A DNA stretch of 64,000 nt from Myxococcus stipitatus (GTDB taxonomy: Bacteria > Myxococcota > Myxococcia > Myxococcales > Myxococcaceae). The notes below the pieces were generated by a model. The model worked only from the letters and a program-made list of their open reading frames with translations, was not told where the DNA came from and did not search any database. The DNA is taken from assembly GCF_038561935.1 (NCBI RefSeq), contig NZ_CP102770.1:3162001-3226000 (forward strand), written 5' to 3'. Shown here piece by piece: positions 54,831 to 63,803 of this stretch (the first letter of the stretch is position 1; each line of letters begins with the position of its first letter). The translations under genes were made by a program, and so were the position numbers.

Positions 54831-56858
54831 TCAGACGGTGATGCCGCAGGGAATCTTGTCAGGGCACAGGACGGTGTACGGAACCGCGGCGTTCGCATTG
54901 CGGGCCTTCACCGCCGCGAGCTGGGTGCGCAGCCGCTCCTGGAAACGCTCGCGAATGACTGTCAGCTCGGGCTCCTGGAAGTACTCTTCGTGCCAGCCAT
55001 CCTGGGGCAAGAGGTACTCCTCGTCATCTCCAAAGCTGGAGAGGGCCCGGCCAATGGCAATCTGCCAGAGCATCTGGGTCTTCGTGGGAATCATTCCGGC
55101 CAGGTCTTCCGAGCGGAGGACCCCCTTCTGCCTCGGCGGCTCCCGCCGCATGCACAGGGGGGCGTTGGGCACGAAGGCGTAGTGCTCGTACTGCAAGTAG
55201 TTCACCGCGGCGTGCTGGACGCTGACCGTGAAGAGCACGGTGGTGAGGATGTCCGCCAGGTCGGCCACCCGGTGCAGCTCCCGGCACGGCAGCTTCTCGA
55301 CGGGCAGTCCGTGCTGGGTGAGGTCCTTCCACCACTGCTGCATCTCGGTGTCGCCCGCCAGGTCGGCGTCGGTCCGGTAGAAGTGGCGGAGCACCCCGCC
55401 GACGTACTCCTCGAACGCGTCCCACAGGGGCAGGGCGTCGTCGCGGTACGGGTAGTCGGGGAGGATGGCGGGGTCCAGGACGCCTCGACGCTGGAGGTCC
55501 AGGCGGGGCTTGTTGTCCTCCAGGGTCCAGCGCGTGAAGCCCTTCTTGCCGAGCTGGAGGTGGCCCTTGTCCGGCCCTCCCGTGGCGATGAAGTCGTCGA
55601 ACACGCCGCCCGCGGCGAGCAGCCCCTTGCGAGCGCCCTCGTTGATGGCGAGCGTGTAGCGGAAGTGGCGGCGCAGCAGCTTGTAGACGGGGTGCGGGTC
55701 CGGGAGGTTGCGCATCGTCGCCATGACGAAGGGCTCCGCCACGAAGTGGGTGCGCAGCGCGTGGCTCACCATCTGGTGCGTGTTGCCCTCGCTGCAGCGC
55801 ACGTAGACCTTCGCCGCCAGCCAGTCCGCCTCGCTGTCGTTGGGCGTGAAGACGGGGTGGTGCGTGGCGTCCCCGCCCAGCTGGATGGCGAGGGGGCGCA
55901 GGCGTCGCTGGTCATCCAGGTACAGCAGGCAGCGGGAGGCGGGGGCCCAGCGGCGCTCCTCGAGGCCCTCCTTGTCGACCTTCCGGTACATGGGGATGTC
56001 GTCGAGGATCTCGAAGTCGAGCAGGAAGATGCGCCTGGCGTCGAGCGCCTGCGCCAGCGTGGTGCCCGGGGCCAGGAGGCCTCGCACGTCGTCATCCGTC
56101 AGGGCCATGCCCTGGGGCAGCTTGGGGACGAGGGTGATGTGGAGGGGGTTGATGCCCTGGACCGCCTGGCGCGCGAACTCCAGATCGTCCTTCCATCGCC
56201 CGGCGAGCTGGGGGACCTCCAGGCTCTTGAAGAAGTCGAAGACGTTCACCAGCCCGTTCCACGTCTGCGTCAGCATGGGCAGGTGCAGCTGGATGGCCGC
56301 CAGCGTCTTGGCGATGACGACCTCGTAGCTGCCTTGGGTCAGCCCCCGGTAGAGCTCGTCCTTCGGCAGGGGGTGCGCCTCGCTGATGTCGAGCGCGCCG
56401 GGAAGTCCCTCGGTCGCCTCCGCCGGACGCCAGGGGTACATCTGCTTGCGGGCGTCCAGTTGCGCGCGCCGCGCCACCGACTCGCGCTCACTGCCCACGT
56501 CGCGCGCGAGCTTCGCGGTGCCCTCGAGCACCTCCGCCGTGGCGCCGCTCAGCACCCAGCGGAAGAAGGGAAAGCGCCACTGCTTCTCGCCGTCCGTGAC
56601 GCGGACCCAGTCGAGCAACCAATCCGCCGCGACGCCTCCCGAGTTGAAGAAGCGCAGCGCCACCAGGTCCCCGACGTCCTCGGCGAAGACGGTGTACTCG
56701 TCCTCCGAGCCCGCCTCGAAGTCATTGTGGAAGGGCAGGTCCAGCACGTGCGGCTCGCTGTCGCCGTGGGTTCCCACCAAGACCACGGAGATGTTCGCAT
56801 CCGTCCCCGCGCCGAGCTTTCCATTCGTCCGAATCGTGAGTGTGTACGCAGCCATCAT
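54831..56858 (-). CDS. Lipoxygenase with N-terminal PLAT domain
   Basis: This 675-residue protein has a PLAT/LH2 domain at residues ~1-105 (YTLTIRTNGKLGAGTDANISVVLVG). The lipoxygenase iron ligands are HQMVSH (H361, H366), QHAAVN (H549, N553) and the carboxylate of the last residue, here Val675 instead of the usual Ile. The residue deciding stereochemistry (the Coffa site), in INEGARKGL, is Ala409, which in the family usually predicts an S-hydroperoxide. It would oxygenate polyunsaturated fatty acids to hydroperoxides. The start ATG at 56858 has GGGGA upstream, which sits inside a perfect palindrome (56864-56880). The P450 and desaturase genes follow it on the same strand. Confidence 0.88.
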   Translation of the reverse strand: MMAAYTLTIRTNGKLGAGTDANISVVLVGTHGDSEPHVLDLPFHNDFEAGSEDEYTVFAEDVGDLVALRFFNSGGVAADWLLDWVRVTDGEKQWRFPFFRWVLSGATAEVLEGTAKLARDVGSERESVARRAQLDARKQMYPWRPAEATEGLPGALDISEAHPLPKDELYRGLTQGSYEVVIAKTLAAIQLHLPMLTQTWNGLVNVFDFFKSLEVPQLAGRWKDDLEFARQAVQGINPLHITLVPKLPQGMALTDDDVRGLLAPGTTLAQALDARRIFLLDFEILDDIPMYRKVDKEGLEERRWAPASRCLLYLDDQRRLRPLAIQLGGDATHHPVFTPNDSEADWLAAKVYVRCSEGNTHQMVSHALRTHFVAEPFVMATMRNLPDPHPVYKLLRRHFRYTLAINEGARKGLLAAGGVFDDFIATGGPDKGHLQLGKKGFTRWTLEDNKPRLDLQRRGVLDPAILPDYPYRDDALPLWDAFEEYVGGVLRHFYRTDADLAGDTEMQQWWKDLTQHGLPVEKLPCRELHRVADLADILTTVLFTVSVQHAAVNYLQYEHYAFVPNAPLCMRREPPRQKGVLRSEDLAGMIPTKTQMLWQIAIGRALSSFGDDEEYLLPQDGWHEEYFQEPELTVIRERFQERLRTQLAAVKARNANAAVPYTVLCPDKIPCGITV

Positions 56859-56863
56859 TGAAT

Positions 56864-56880
56864 CCCCTGCATTGCAGGGG
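56864..56880. promoter_or_regulatory. Perfect palindrome covering the lipoxygenase ribosome-binding site
   Basis: CCCCTGCA-T-TGCAGGGG reads the same on both strands apart from the central base (56864-56880). On the minus strand it ends 5 bases before the ATG of the lipoxygenase and includes its GGGGA ribosome-binding sequence. It sits in the 102-bp region between two divergent lipoxygenase genes. It could be a repressor operator or an RNA hairpin that masks the start. Confidence 0.5.
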
Positions 56881-56960
56881 CAGACCGTAGGACGAGAAAA
56901 GTATGGGCTCAACCCATGGTAGCCTCCCCGCGGGATGAAAGATGTGTCAGGGACGGGACG

Positions 56961-59033
56961 ATGTTCGTGGCGATGCGGCGATTGATGAGCACTCTCGGGC
57001 TCAAAGGCTCCGAGAAGGGTGGCGAGGAGCTGCTCGACGCGGCCGAGCTCGCGCGGTGGTACTCGAACCTGAGTCTGGAAGAGCGGCTGGCCTTCAGTCG
57101 TGAGCTCGCGCCTCGGGTCCGGGCGGCGGCGGGGCGCTCGGAGCGGAGCGCCTCGGAGCTTCCCGCGGTCGCGGAGGGGCGCCTGGTCTTCGAGCAGGAC
57201 GGGCCTTCGGGGCCGGTGCCCTTGCATCACCTCAAGGTGGAGCTGTGGGACCGGGACATCGGCACACCGGATGACTTCCTGGGCGAGGGCTTCACGGACG
57301 CGGAGGGGCGCTTCTGTGTTCGCTATGACCCCGCGGACGCCGGAGTGGGGGACCTGCCGGACCTGGAGGTCCGCTTCTTCGAGCCGCAGCACAGCTTCCT
57401 CCCGGATGGCCGCGTGGTGGAGACGTGGCGGCGCATCGGCTCCGAGCGCGGCCCGGATGACCACGGGGGGCTGCACCACGACTTCGGCACGCTGCGGCTG
57501 CCCTACTGGGAATATGACCCCTCGACGTTATTGGCTCGGCTCCACGTGACGGAGGCGGGCACTCCGCCCACGGCGTATGCGCCGGGCCGCTCGCTGGCGA
57601 TGTTGAAGGCGGTGGCGCCCATCGAGCTCGTCAAGCGGCGCCACCTGCTCCAGGGGAAGTTGGGGCAGGCGCTGGAGCTGGAGAAGATCCAGGCGGACTA
57701 CCCGGAGGCGATGACGGTGCGCATGGAGCGCGAGTCGCCGGGCTCGACTCGCACGGATGCGTTCTTCGGAGAGCGCCTGCTCAACGGCATGTTCTCCTCC
57801 ATCCTCGACAGGGACCCGGAGGTGCCTGGGGATGCGAATGCGTTCCGGCTCTACTACCCGTGGAACGCCTACGAGCAGGATGGCATCCACTGTCTGCCGG
57901 ACGTGGACCTGCGCTTGAGGCTGGTGGACGGACGGCTGCTGCCCACGCGCATCATCCTGGGGATGCGCGAGCCCGGTGCCACGGCGCCGGGTTCCCCGGT
58001 GACGCGGAAGAGCTACACGCCCGCGGATGGGGCGAACTGGGAGGCGGCCAAGCGGATGGCGCGGGTGAGCGCGACGCTGGACACGGAGCTGGGCAACCAC
58101 CTGGGGCAGTGCCACTTCAACGTCGAGCAGTACGCCATCGCCGCGCATCGCAACCTGCGGCGAAGCCCGCTGCGGTGGTTGCTCATGCCGCACCTGCGCG
58201 AGGTGGTGCTCATCAACCACTCCGCCAATGACTTCCTGGTGGGAGGCACGGGGTACATCACCCGGGCCAGTGCTCTGACGGAGCGAGGCATCGAGTCGCG
58301 CCTGGTGCACCTGCTGGGCAGCTACGACTGGAAGGGCTTCGCGCCGGCGCCGCCTGTCTGTGAAGGGCACCGCTATGCGCGAGCGGCAGGGCTGTTCTGG
58401 AGGCTGGTGGGCGAGCACGTGGAGGCGTTCTTCGCGGAGCACGGCGCGGCGGTGGAGGCCGAGTGGTGCGAGGTGCGGAGGTTCTCGGACGACCTGGTGG
58501 CGCACTCGGTGCCTGCCTTTGTCTGTCGTTACCTGCGCGCGACGGTGCCGGGGAAGCCCGCGCCGTGGTTCGTGCGCTCAGAGCGGATGGATTTGGATGT
58601 GAAGGCCGCGGCGCCCACGCCCAAGGCCGTGAGCGCGGTGACCCGGACGGATGTGGCGCAGGCGGGGGAGGTGGAGGCGCTCAAGCAGCTGTGCCGCTAC
58701 GTCATCTTCTTCGCGACCTTCCGCCATGCCTGGGCGAACAACCTCCAGTGGGACGACGCGGGCGAGGTGCTCTACGCGTGTCTGGGGTTGCGGTGGGGGA
58801 AGGGTGGGGCGCTGTCAACGGAGGAGGACCTGGACGTCGCGCCGCCGCCGGAGGACGCCACGGAGATGCTGTGGATTTCGTGGATGCTGTCGAAGACGAA
58901 CTACGGCTTCCTGCTCGCGAATGAAGAGGCGGACGTGCATCCCCGCTTCGTGGAGCTCCTGCGCACCCACGCCGCCGAGTTCGCGGAGCTGGGGATGGAC
59001 GTCCGCACGGTCAGCTCCCGCATCAACATCTAG
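56961..59033 (+). CDS. Divergent lipoxygenase-like protein with transthyretin-like N domain
   Basis: The 690-residue protein has no PLAT domain. Residues ~70-145 form a transthyretin-like beta-sandwich (GRLVFEQDG, HHLKVELWDRDIG, DFLGEGFTDAEGRFCVRYD). The C-terminal ~470 residues have the lipoxygenase core. The first iron pair is HLGQCH (H380, H385), spaced exactly as H-x4-H. The second pair is HAWAN (H589, N593), spaced H-x3-N, and the C terminus is Ile690, so all five ligands are kept. The Coffa-like site is in INHSANDFL (Ala422). Overall similarity to the other lipoxygenase is low. I chose the ATG at 56961; an ATG at 56916 is possible. It is divergent from the PLAT-type lipoxygenase, 102 bp apart. 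Confidence 0.78.
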   Translation: MFVAMRRLMSTLGLKGSEKGGEELLDAAELARWYSNLSLEERLAFSRELAPRVRAAAGRSERSASELPAVAEGRLVFEQDGPSGPVPLHHLKVELWDRDIGTPDDFLGEGFTDAEGRFCVRYDPADAGVGDLPDLEVRFFEPQHSFLPDGRVVETWRRIGSERGPDDHGGLHHDFGTLRLPYWEYDPSTLLARLHVTEAGTPPTAYAPGRSLAMLKAVAPIELVKRRHLLQGKLGQALELEKIQADYPEAMTVRMERESPGSTRTDAFFGERLLNGMFSSILDRDPEVPGDANAFRLYYPWNAYEQDGIHCLPDVDLRLRLVDGRLLPTRIILGMREPGATAPGSPVTRKSYTPADGANWEAAKRMARVSATLDTELGNHLGQCHFNVEQYAIAAHRNLRRSPLRWLLMPHLREVVLINHSANDFLVGGTGYITRASALTERGIESRLVHLLGSYDWKGFAPAPPVCEGHRYARAAGLFWRLVGEHVEAFFAEHGAAVEAEWCEVRRFSDDLVAHSVPAFVCRYLRATVPGKPAPWFVRSERMDLDVKAAAPTPKAVSAVTRTDVAQAGEVEALKQLCRYVIFFATFRHAWANNLQWDDAGEVLYACLGLRWGKGGALSTEEDLDVAPPPEDATEMLWISWMLSKTNYGFLLANEEADVHPRFVELLRTHAAEFAELGMDVRTVSSRINI

Positions 59034-59144
59034 CTCCACGCGAACACGAGCCCTGCGGTGAGGCGCTGAACCAGGGCGTGCGCCGGTCGAGACGAAAGCC
59101 GGACGCGGGAGGAAGGGCCCCCGCGCCCAGGCCGTGGCGAGGCC

Positions 59145-59501
59145 CTATTCGTAGCAGCTGCTGGCGATCTCACGCAGCTCGACGATGCCCCACTCGCTCG
59201 CGGGACAGGCCATGGCGAACTCGAGCGCCTCGTTGCGTGACTTGCAGTTGAGGAGGAAGAACCCGCCGATGATTTCCTTCGACTCGGTGAAGGGGCCGTC
59301 GCTCACGGTCCTCTTCCCGCCGAGGTTCTCGATGCGCACCGCATGGTCGTCCGACTTGAGGGCCTCGCCCGTGACGAGCACCCCCGCGCTCCTGAGCTTC
59401 TCCTGGAAGGCCATCATTCTCGCGTAGGCGGCCTGGCCTTCTTCGAGCGGACGAGCCTGGCGATTCCCGGGTGCTTCCATCATCAGCAGCATGAAAGACA
59501 T
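59145..59501 (-). CDS. YCII/DGPF-domain protein
   Basis: The 118-residue protein has the YCII/DGPF pattern: MSFMLLMMEAPGNRQ, then YARMMAFQEKLRSAGVLVTGEAL, and the signature SDGPFTESKEIIGGFFLLNC. DGPF proteins are commonly genetic neighbours of ECF42-type sigma factors, and one such sigma factor gene begins 1.8 kb away at 61260, beyond rarA. The function is unknown; the fold is related to muconolactone isomerase and ferredoxin-like dimers. It is transcribed from the opposite strand. Confidence 0.85.
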   Translation of the reverse strand: MSFMLLMMEAPGNRQARPLEEGQAAYARMMAFQEKLRSAGVLVTGEALKSDDHAVRIENLGGKRTVSDGPFTESKEIIGGFFLLNCKSRNEALEFAMACPASEWGIVELREIASSCYE

Positions 59502-59767
59502 CGCGCTCCCTCCTGGGTGAAGGGCTCGATTCTACGGCGCGCCCCTCACGCTTCGTCAGCGCTCCCGCGCGTGTTGATCTCTGTCCATCGCTTGCCGACC
59601 ACCGTCACGGTGCGTTTCTCCCTCGGGCGGACCGGGCCTCGGACGCGTGTCCACTATCCGACGGGTGTGGACCGCCGCCGCACCATGGGTGAGGCATGAC
59701 CGCGAGGTGGCTCGGGGGTTGTCTCGGTGGTTGACCGAGCGCGGCGGAGAGGGGAGCTTGCGGTGCG

Positions 59768-61102
59768 ATGAGCGATGGTCCCGACCTGTTCTCCGCCTCC
59801 GTCGATGTGAACCGCTTCGCGCCGCTCGCGGAGCGGATGCGTCCTCGCTCGCCCGACGAGTTCATCGGGCAGGCACACCTGCTGGGCCCGGGCGCGCCGC
59901 TTCGCCGGTTGATGGAGCGAAAGCAGATTGTGTCCTCGCTCTTCTGGGGGCCTCCCGGCGTGGGCAAGACGACGCTGGCGCGCATGCTCGCCTCGGGCGT
60001 GGACGCGGAGCTGGTCATCCTGTCCGCGGTCTCCGACGGAATTCCCCGCATCCGCGAGGTGGTGGCCGAGGCCGAGCGCCGCCGCAACCAGTACTCGCGC
60101 CGCACGGTCCTCTTCGTGGACGAAATCCACCGGTGGGCGAAGAACGTCCAGGAGCAGGCCCTGCCGCATGTGGAGAGCGGCCTGTTCGTCCTCCTGGGCG
60201 CCACGACGGAGAACGTCAGCTTCGAGGTGCGCCCCGCGCTCATCAGCCGGTGCCGCGTCTTCCAGCTCCAGGAGCTGACGCTCGACGACATCACGGGCGC
60301 GCTGCGTCGGGCGCTCACCGACGAGAAGCGCGGGCTGGGCCAGCGCGCGCTGACGGTGGGCGACGAGGCGCTGAAGCTCCTGGCGCGAGGCGGCGCCGGA
60401 GACGTGCGCAAGGCGCTGGGCGCGCTGGAGATGGCCGCGGGCCTCACGCCGGACGGCGGCGAAATCACCGTCGACACCGCGCGCGAGGCGGTGGGCACCG
60501 GGCTGTCGCGCCACGACAAGGACGGAGACCAGCACTTCGACCTGCTCAGCGCGCTCCAGAAGTCCTGCCGGGGCTCCAACGCCCAGGGCGCCATCTTCTG
60601 GGCGGCGAAGCTGCTCCAGACGGGCGACGTGGTGTCGCTGTGGCGGCGCCTCAAGGTCATCGCCGTGGAGGACGTGGGCATGGCGATGCCGGAGGCCATC
60701 ACCATCGTCCGCGCCTGCGAGGAGGGCTTCCACTCCACCGGCATGCCGGAGGGACGGCTGTTCGTCGCACACGCCGTCGTCACCCTGGCCACCGCGCGCA
60801 AGAGCAACCGCGCCTATGCGGCGATGAACGCGGCCCTGGCCGCGCTGGAGGAGCACCCCAACGTCGCGCCCCCGCTGCCGCTGCGCAACGCGCCCACCGA
60901 GCTGCTGAAGGAGCTGGGCCACGGCAAGGGCTATCAGCCGCCGTGGGACTTCAAGGACCACTACGCGCCCGGGCAGGTCTACCTGCCCCCGCCGCTGGAG
61001 CGCTCCGTCTTCTACCGCCCGAGCAAGGAGGGCTACGAAGCCGAGGTCCACGAGCGGATGAGCCACTGGTGGCGCGAGGACAAGGCGAGCCGGGGCGAAT
61101 AG
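59768..61102 (+). CDS. rarA: Replication-associated recombination protein A
   Basis: The 444-residue AAA+ protein matches RarA/MgsA: PLAERMRPRSPDEFIGQ at the N terminus, Walker A GPPGVGKT (61-68), Walker B DEIH (118-121), sensor 1 GATTEN, SRC arginine finger region, then the KSNRAYAAMNAAL and WDFKDHYAPGQVYLPP C-terminal tetramerisation domain. RarA acts at stalled replication forks and interacts with SSB in E. coli. The start ATG at 59768 gives the usual N terminus. It lies between the DGPF gene (opposite strand) and the ECF sigma gene (same strand, 157 bp later). Confidence 0.92.
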   Translation: MSDGPDLFSASVDVNRFAPLAERMRPRSPDEFIGQAHLLGPGAPLRRLMERKQIVSSLFWGPPGVGKTTLARMLASGVDAELVILSAVSDGIPRIREVVAEAERRRNQYSRRTVLFVDEIHRWAKNVQEQALPHVESGLFVLLGATTENVSFEVRPALISRCRVFQLQELTLDDITGALRRALTDEKRGLGQRALTVGDEALKLLARGGAGDVRKALGALEMAAGLTPDGGEITVDTAREAVGTGLSRHDKDGDQHFDLLSALQKSCRGSNAQGAIFWAAKLLQTGDVVSLWRRLKVIAVEDVGMAMPEAITIVRACEEGFHSTGMPEGRLFVAHAVVTLATARKSNRAYAAMNAALAALEEHPNVAPPLPLRNAPTELLKELGHGKGYQPPWDFKDHYAPGQVYLPPPLERSVFYRPSKEGYEAEVHERMSHWWREDKASRGE

Positions 61103-61259
61103 TCCAGACCTGGATTCCACGTCGCACGTGGGTCCCGGACGGGCTGTAGGAAGCCCCGCGACAGTGTGGCCGTTGGCCCCAGGTCGGCCGCGCGGGTTCT
61201 TGTGCGGGAAGAGGGTGGCCGGCCTTGCATCGGCGGGCGGGGGTGCTCTAGTCGGCCAC

Positions 61260-62534
61260 GTGACGGTTTCCAACAAGCATCGCGCCATCGAAGCGGTCTG
61301 GCGCATCGAGTCCGCGCGGCTCATCGCCGGTCTGACGCGCATGGTGCGAGACGTCGGGCTCGCGGAAGAGCTGGCGCAGGACGCGCTGGTCGCGGCCCTG
61401 GAGCGCTGGACCGAGTCCGGCATCCCCGACAACCCGGGGGCGTGGTTGATGGCGACGGCGAAGCGCCGGGCCATCGACGAGCTTCGCCGAGGCAAGCGCG
61501 TCGAGCGCAAGCACGAGGAGCTGGGCCATGAGCTCGAGTCGGACCAGGCCCACGGCGCCACGCCGGACCTGGACGCGGCGCTCGACGACGAGGTGGGCGA
61601 TGACCTGCTCCGCCTCATGTTCATCTCCTGCCACCCCATCCTCTCGACGGAGGCGCGCGTCGCGCTCACCTTGCGGCTGCTCGGGGGCCTGACGACGGAG
61701 GAGATTGCCCGTGCCTTCCTGGTGCCCTCCACCACCGTCGCCCAGCGCATCGTGCGCGCCAAGCGCACGCTGTCCGAGGAGAAGGTCCCCTTCGAGCTGC
61801 CTCGGGGCGAGGAGCTCGCCAGCCGGCTGGCCTCCGTGCTGGAGGTCATCTACCTGATCTTCAACGAGGGCTACTCCGCGACGGCGGGGGATGACTGGAT
61901 GCGGCCGGAGCTGTGCGCGGATGCGCTGCGGCTGGGACGTATCCTCGCGGAGCTCGCGCCGCAGGAGGCGGAGGTCCATGGCCTGGTGGCGTTGATGGAG
62001 ATTCAGGCGTCCCGCTCACGTGCTCGCGTGGGGCCCAAGGGGCAGCCGGTGCTGCTGCTCGAGCAGAACCGCGCGCTGTGGGACCAGCTCCTCATCCGCC
62101 GTGGCCTCACGGCGCTGGAGCGCGCGGAGAAGCTCGGAGGCGCGCAAGGCCCCTACGCACTGCAGGCCGCGCTCGCGGCGTGTCACGCGCGGGCCCGCAG
62201 GTCCGAGGACACGGACTGGGCACGCATCGCCTCGCTGTACGCCGTGCTGGTGCGGCTCACGCCGTCGCCCGTGGTGGAGCTCAACCGCGCGGTGGCGCTG
62301 TCCATGGCGTATGGCCCCGCGGCGGGGCTGGCCGTCGTGGACACGTTGACCTCGGAGCCGTCGCTCGCCCACTACCACCTCCTGCCCAGCGTGCGAGGGG
62401 ACCTCCTGCGCAAGCTGGGCCGCTTCGACGAGGCGCGCAAGGAGTTCGAGAAGGCCGCGGGCCTCACGCGCAACGTGCGCGAGCAGACGCTGCTGCTGGA
62501 CAGGGCGGCGGCGTGCGCCCGGCGAGAGGCGTGA
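61260..62534 (+). CDS. ECF42-like sigma factor with TPR-like C-terminal extension
   Basis: The 424-residue protein starts at GTG (61260). Residues ~1-180 are sigma region 2 (LIAGLTRMVRDVGLAEELAQDAL, WLMATAKRRAIDELRRGKR) and region 4 (LTLRLLGGLTTEEIARAFLVPSTTVAQRIVRAKRTL). The DUF6596 signature follows (LEVIYLIFNEGYSAT). The rest is TPR-like helices (VELNRAVALSMAYGPAAGLAVVD, LGRFDEARKEFEKA). ECF42 sigma factors need this tail for activity and are not controlled by an anti-sigma factor; they usually accompany DGPF proteins, one of which is at 59145-59501. Earlier in-frame starts give Pro/Gly-rich residues without similarity. Confidence 0.88.
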   Translation: MTVSNKHRAIEAVWRIESARLIAGLTRMVRDVGLAEELAQDALVAALERWTESGIPDNPGAWLMATAKRRAIDELRRGKRVERKHEELGHELESDQAHGATPDLDAALDDEVGDDLLRLMFISCHPILSTEARVALTLRLLGGLTTEEIARAFLVPSTTVAQRIVRAKRTLSEEKVPFELPRGEELASRLASVLEVIYLIFNEGYSATAGDDWMRPELCADALRLGRILAELAPQEAEVHGLVALMEIQASRSRARVGPKGQPVLLLEQNRALWDQLLIRRGLTALERAEKLGGAQGPYALQAALAACHARARRSEDTDWARIASLYAVLVRLTPSPVVELNRAVALSMAYGPAAGLAVVDTLTSEPSLAHYHLLPSVRGDLLRKLGRFDEARKEFEKAAGLTRNVREQTLLLDRAAACARREA

Positions 62535-62595
62535 CGAGCGGGCGTGGGACGGGGCGCCGCGCACGTTGACTCCGGGGATGGACTACCCTGGCGTC

Positions 62596-62865
62596 ATGTG
62601 CCGGAACATCAAGCCCCTGTTCAACTTCACGCCCCCCGCCACGGATGACGACATTCGCGCGGCGGCCCTGCAGTTCGTCCGCAAGATTGCCGGGACTCGC
62701 AAGCCATCCAAGCAGAACACCGACGCGTTCGACGTGGCCGTCGAGGAGATCTACCAGAGCTCCAAGCGGATGCTGGAGGGGCTGGTGGCGACGACACCGC
62801 CGAGGGACCGGATGAAGTTCGAGGCCCTCAAGCGGCTGCGCTACAAGAAGGCCGAAGCGGGCTGA
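62596..62865 (+). CDS. DUF2277 family protein
   Basis: The 89-residue protein has the DUF2277 pattern: MCRNIKPLFNFTPPATDDDIRAAALQ at the N terminus, then KIAGTRKPSKQN, AFDVAVEEI, and a basic end RLRYKKAEAG. The conserved Cys at residue 2 and N-terminal arrangement are typical. The function is unknown. I chose the ATG at 62596, the standard family start; the upstream frame extends to 62566. It follows the ECF sigma gene by 61 bp and is followed by a hairpin at 62887-62913. Confidence 0.85.
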   Translation: MCRNIKPLFNFTPPATDDDIRAAALQFVRKIAGTRKPSKQNTDAFDVAVEEIYQSSKRMLEGLVATTPPRDRMKFEALKRLRYKKAEAG

Positions 62866-62886
62866 GGCCGCCTCGGCAAGACAAGC

Positions 62887-62913
62887 GGGGCACGGCGCGA
62901 CAGGCCGTGCCCC
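62887..62913. terminator. Hairpin between convergent genes
   Basis: GGGGCACGGC (62887-62896) and GCCGTGCCCC (62904-62913) pair perfectly over a 7-base loop, between the DUF2277 stop (62865) and the membrane protein stop (62922). Confidence 0.7.
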
Positions 62914-62921
62914 ACGAGACG

Positions 62922-63803
62922 TCAGGACGTTCCAGCGGAGGTGTGGAGCGAAGGCTCCGGGGACTCCACCTTCTGCGGCCCCAGGGCGGAGCGCTGCAGC
63001 CAGCCCGCGAGCCCCATCAGCACGAGCCCGGAGGTGCGCAGCGAGCGCAGCAGCTCCGCGGCCTGGGCCTCGGTTCCGGGCAGGAGCGGCGCCAGCCACA
63101 CGCGCGCGTCGTAGAGCAGCCACGTGGCGCCGGACAGGCCCATGGCCCACCACACCCAGGCCAGCCTTCCGCCGCGCAGCATGTACGCCACGCGCAGGAT
63201 GGGGGCGACCATGAAGATGATGGTCATGTCCGCCAGCGTCGAGGCCAGGCTGATGACGGCCGACGGCGTGGAGCTGGTGCCGGAGAGCAGGTTGCGCGCC
63301 TCCGTGACGAGGGCGGGGATGCCCACGGCCAGCGCGGCCACCGCCGACACCGCGAACAGCGCGGTGCCTCGGGAGCTGGACGGAGGCTGCAGGCCCGACT
63401 GGCGGTAGGTCCGGGCCAGGAGCACGAGCGCGAACGTGGTGGCGACGTTGGCCAGCACCACGACGACCATGCGGAAGGGCAAGAGCGGTGACGCCGTGAA
63501 GGGGACATCCGGCACGGTGTGCAGCCAGTAGCTGCGCAGCGCCGCGCTCGTCAGGGACAGGAGCGCGCCCGCCGTGAGCCCGCCCCACACCCGTCGCAGG
63601 TAGTCGCCGGAGCCGAACGCGCTCGCCGCGGCGAACGTCCCGGCCACGGCCAGCAGGCCACTGCCCCAGCCGGCGAGGTCATGGACCAGCGGCAGGTCCG
63701 CGGGACGGACCGAGATGACGGCGATGAAGTGCGCGAGCTGCAGCACCGCGACGCCGATGAACCACGGCGCCACGGAAGAGGTCCGCGGAGAGGAGGCGCT
63801 CAT
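62922..63803 (-). CDS. Polytopic membrane protein, unknown
   Basis: The 293-residue protein has about eight hydrophobic segments spread over its length, among them PWFIGVAVLQLAHFIAVISV, GLLAVAGTFAAASAF, MVVVVLANVATTFALVLLA, ALFAVSAVAALAVGIPAL and SGLVLMGLAGWLQ. No family is recognised. Its ATG (63801-63803) overlaps the TGA of the upstream gene in an ATGA arrangement, so the two are translationally coupled. The window end cuts the upstream gene, so the operon is incomplete. Confidence 0.65.
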   Translation of the reverse strand: MSASSPRTSSVAPWFIGVAVLQLAHFIAVISVRPADLPLVHDLAGWGSGLLAVAGTFAAASAFGSGDYLRRVWGGLTAGALLSLTSAALRSYWLHTVPDVPFTASPLLPFRMVVVVLANVATTFALVLLARTYRQSGLQPPSSSRGTALFAVSAVAALAVGIPALVTEARNLLSGTSSTPSAVISLASTLADMTIIFMVAPILRVAYMLRGGRLAWVWWAMGLSGATWLLYDARVWLAPLLPGTEAQAAELLRSLRTSGLVLMGLAGWLQRSALGPQKVESPEPSLHTSAGTS

